From the NCBI GenBank assembly GCA_015478945.1, contig JABUQX010065489.1, forward strand, positions 1 through 20,000: a stretch of DNA of 20,000 nt, in the 5' to 3' direction. Origin of the DNA: Trachelipus rathkii. Taxonomy: Eukaryota; Arthropoda; Malacostraca; Isopoda; Trachelipodidae. Each line of letters starts with the position of its first letter. Position 1 is the first letter of the stretch. Under the pieces are notes generated by a model. It did not search any database, was not told where the DNA came from, and saw nothing but the letters and a program-made list of their open reading frames with translations. This document shows, in pieces, positions 19,875 through 20,000 of the stretch. The position numbers and the translations under genes are program-made.

Positions 19875-20000
19875 ACTTATAAATACTGCGAGAAGTTTGC
19901 AGACCCTCAATTATCAATTAAGTTATTTAGATAATGATATTATATATAGTATAATAATCTATTACATATTATATATATTAATATATATATATATATATAT
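19875..20000. other. Short unique flank then TA array at window edge
   Basis: About 50 bases of unique sequence, then AT-rich repeat running off the window. Confidence 0.7.

Overview
The window looks like a piece of a large, repeat-rich eukaryotic genome. It is very AT-rich, packed with simple-sequence arrays, and has no bacterial-style gene packing. The best-preserved protein homology is a decayed non-LTR retrotransposon whose motifs resemble elements I associate with decapod crustaceans and other arthropods. That placement is inference from motif memory and from the microsatellite load; no host gene is available to confirm it. I find no intact protein-coding gene, tRNA, rRNA or CRISPR array.

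Layout: 1-825 is unrecognised AT-rich sequence. 908-1812 is a purine-rich tract almost without C. 1903-2106 is a small inverted-repeat element (MITE-like). About 2748-7150, plus strand, is a heavily mutated LINE. Endonuclease motifs lie at 2760-3760, a linker with a WWN-type motif near 4144, the reverse transcriptase about 4980-6060 (blocks at 5306, 5701 and 5868), and a C-terminal region to about 6800. Frameshifts and stops hide it from ORF finding. The arrays and AT-rich tracts that follow, at about 7341-11266, enclose unrecognised islands.

11267-12375 is unique sequence. 12493-13392 is a large fold-back element with about 120-bp inverted arms, a diverged internal tandem duplication and a GC-rich island ending in an A-rich tail. 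From 13393 to 16820, TA arrays alternate with short islands. One island (about 14371-14686) has a 62-codon frame, broken by a single amber codon, followed by a 35-base A run, and so resembles a retroposed transcript. 17131-18300 is degenerate AAT/TAA repeat. 19606-19874 is a second MITE-like element with about 70-bp inverted arms and a TA array in its middle.

The elements do not form a pathway. The window is a graveyard of transposable elements embedded in TA microsatellites. Two properties stand out: a 6-kb domain nearly devoid of C on the plus strand, partly explained by the LINE, and G-biased interruptions in the TA arrays of the second half. Percent identities and exact skew values were not computed; positions come from reading the sequence by eye.
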